Shown here: positions 26,052 to 26,836 of the stretch, piece after piece
Numbering within the stretch: the first letter of the stretch is position 1
Layout: every line of letters begins with the position of its first letter
NCBI GenBank assembly: GCA_900539265.1
Contig: UQBM01000023.1
Coordinates: forward strand, 1-26,836
Direction of reading: 5' to 3'
DNA length: 26,836 nucleotides
DNA from: an uncultured Mollicutes bacterium
GTDB taxonomy: Bacteria; Bacillota_I; Bacilli_A; ML615J-28; CAG-313
The notes under the pieces: generated by a model
The model's database searches: none
Seen by the model: only the letters and a program-made list of their open reading frames with translations
Told to the model about the DNA's origin: nothing
Program-made: the position numbers and the translations under genes

Positions 26052-26688
26052 AATTTTCATGCCTCATTTTTTAATCTAATATTATTATATAATTTTTATA
26101 CTAATTTTGATATTAAAAACTGATTTTACTAGTAATTTTATAAATTTTCAATTAAATATTTTTATTACTGATTATTTTTCTTTACTTATTTTCATAATCA
26201 AAGTTTTACTCAAAATTTTAAGAAATCTAACTATCGAATTGAGAGCATTCATAATCTAAAGTTACACTCATTTTCTTTACTTGAAGTTATTTTTTATTGA
26301 TTTCACAGACAAAAATCTTCTTATAATCATTTATAAGTATTTATAAATAATGCTTAAAAGTATCTAAAATCAAGGATTCTCCGTACATTTCTGTTTATCG
26401 CTTTATTCGTATAAGTTTTCTTTGTAAGATTGGGCACCATTTTGGCACCAAAGCATTAGCAGCTATTGCTATTTTTAACATCTAAATCTCTAAAAGAGTA
26501 AACATTTGCTTGGGTTTTCACAATTCAATACCCTTTGACAGCACAAATTCTAATACTATTTTTATCATTTTTCCCTTCCAATTTTATATTTTTTGTTTGG
26601 TTAAATGTGTGATGAAATTGTGTACTAATTTGGATGTTCCTCTTTTTAAAATTATTTAGTTTTTTCTTATTCCATTGCTAAAAATAAT
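26052..26688. other. 637-base stretch without an intact gene
   Basis: Both strands were read in all frames; stops are frequent and no reading frame with a ribosome site exceeds about 60 codons. The stretch holds the upstream region of the membrane-protein gene, an imperfect direct repeat (26191-26270), and AT-rich sequence. A minus-strand frame near 26354-26455 gives FGAKMVPNLTK followed by a basic tail, and an open frame upstream of it is interrupted by two stops; I cannot link these to a known protein. The stretch may be decayed accessory DNA. Confidence 0.5.
26191..26270. repeat. Imperfect 22/23-base direct repeat
   Basis: TTCATAATCAAAGTT... at 26191-26212 recurs as TTCATAATCTAAAGTT... 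at 26248-26270, both ending ACTCA. They differ by one inserted base and two substitutions. A CTTTACTT motif lies before the first copy and after the second. Purpose unknown; chance is possible in AT-rich DNA. Confidence 0.45.
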
Positions 26689-26836
26689 TCATTTATTCTT
26701 CTTATGAACTGTAATAATAGTATAACTATATGCATTAATTGTGATAATGTAGTTATCTATGTCTACATACCAGTTCTTTCCCTGGTATATTATTATTGAC
26801 TCATTTAGTAGTCATTAAAAATATACCTTTTTTCCT
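26689..26836 (-). pseudogene. C-terminal remnant or edge fragment of a DUF3781-type small protein
   Basis: On the minus strand, 40 codons ending in a TGA stop (26689-26691) read LLNESIIIYQGKNWYVDIDN and then YIITINAYSYTIITVHKKNK. GKNWY, followed about 15 residues later by (I/V)NAYSYTIIT(A/V)H, matches my memory of the C-terminus of DUF3781 proteins, which are about 80-90 residues long. A stop codon in the same frame at 26812-26814 cuts it off; another frame stays open to the window edge, so a frameshift near 26805-26815 could have separated the halves. Alternatively this is a short truncated copy. Function of the family is unknown. This is the only coding sequence here that ends in TGA. Confidence 0.5.

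Noticed and set aside
26354..26455. Minus-strand frame FGAKMVPNLTK with a basic tail, considered as the C-terminus of a tyrosine integrase.
   Set aside because: No catalytic Arg-His-Arg-Tyr motifs precede it; the upstream frame is broken by stops and the resemblance is only to the style of some integrase tails.
26747..26788. Small hairpins ATGTAG/CTACAT and ATACCAG/CTGGTAT, considered as an RNA element or terminator.
   Set aside because: They fall inside the codons of the DUF3781-like fragment, overlap each other and lack a following T-run.

Overview
The window is strongly AT-rich bacterial DNA with short intergenic gaps, AGGAGG-type ribosome binding sites and many stem-loop/T-run terminators. 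The gene set (a DarA-type cyclic-di-AMP receptor, a FusA2-type EF-G paralogue, YdjG/YdjI-like zinc-ribbon and SPFH proteins, nadA-nadB-nadC, an AEC transporter) fits a low-GC Bacillota (Firmicutes) genome, possibly one of the AT-rich Bacilli/Clostridia-like lineages near the Mollicutes. Tryptophan is read from TGG and none of the intact genes needs TGA as a sense codon, so the standard bacterial code applies. I cannot name the species.

Layout, left to right. 58-1059: a tRNA-Thr(CGU) and a DUF5131 protein with a cysteine-rich tail, both on the minus strand. 1103-4392: the NAD de novo operon, transcribed nadA-nadB-nadC on the minus strand, with its own promoter and a terminator. 4502-8189: glycerol kinase followed on the same strand by an SPFH/zinc-ribbon protein and a zinc-ribbon membrane protein resembling B. 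subtilis YdjI and YdjG. 8284-10794: an ABC importer operon of the NMT1/SsuA/TauA superfamily (ATPase, permease, lipoprotein), substrate unknown. 10987-13734: a P-type cation ATPase. 13875-14561: a class I glutamine-amidotransferase-like hydrolase on the plus strand. 14593-17125: an EF-G-like GTPase and a DarA-like PII protein on the minus strand, each with its own promoter.

17277-23856 is the most unusual block: a plus-strand operon of a WG-repeat lipoprotein and two large paralogous proteins that each fuse an ABC ATPase to a MacB/FtsX-type permease with an extracytoplasmic domain of about 400 residues. They probably form one heteromeric, mechanically coupled envelope complex. The operon ends in a strong bidirectional terminator shared with an AEC-family transporter (23909-24964). 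An unrecognised eight-helix membrane protein follows (25161-26051). The last 780 bases hold no intact gene, only an imperfect direct repeat and, at the right edge, the C-terminal part of what looks like a DUF3781-type small protein.

Most promoters share an extended -10 element (TGN-TATAAT). No CRISPR array, intact mobile element or riboswitch was recognised.
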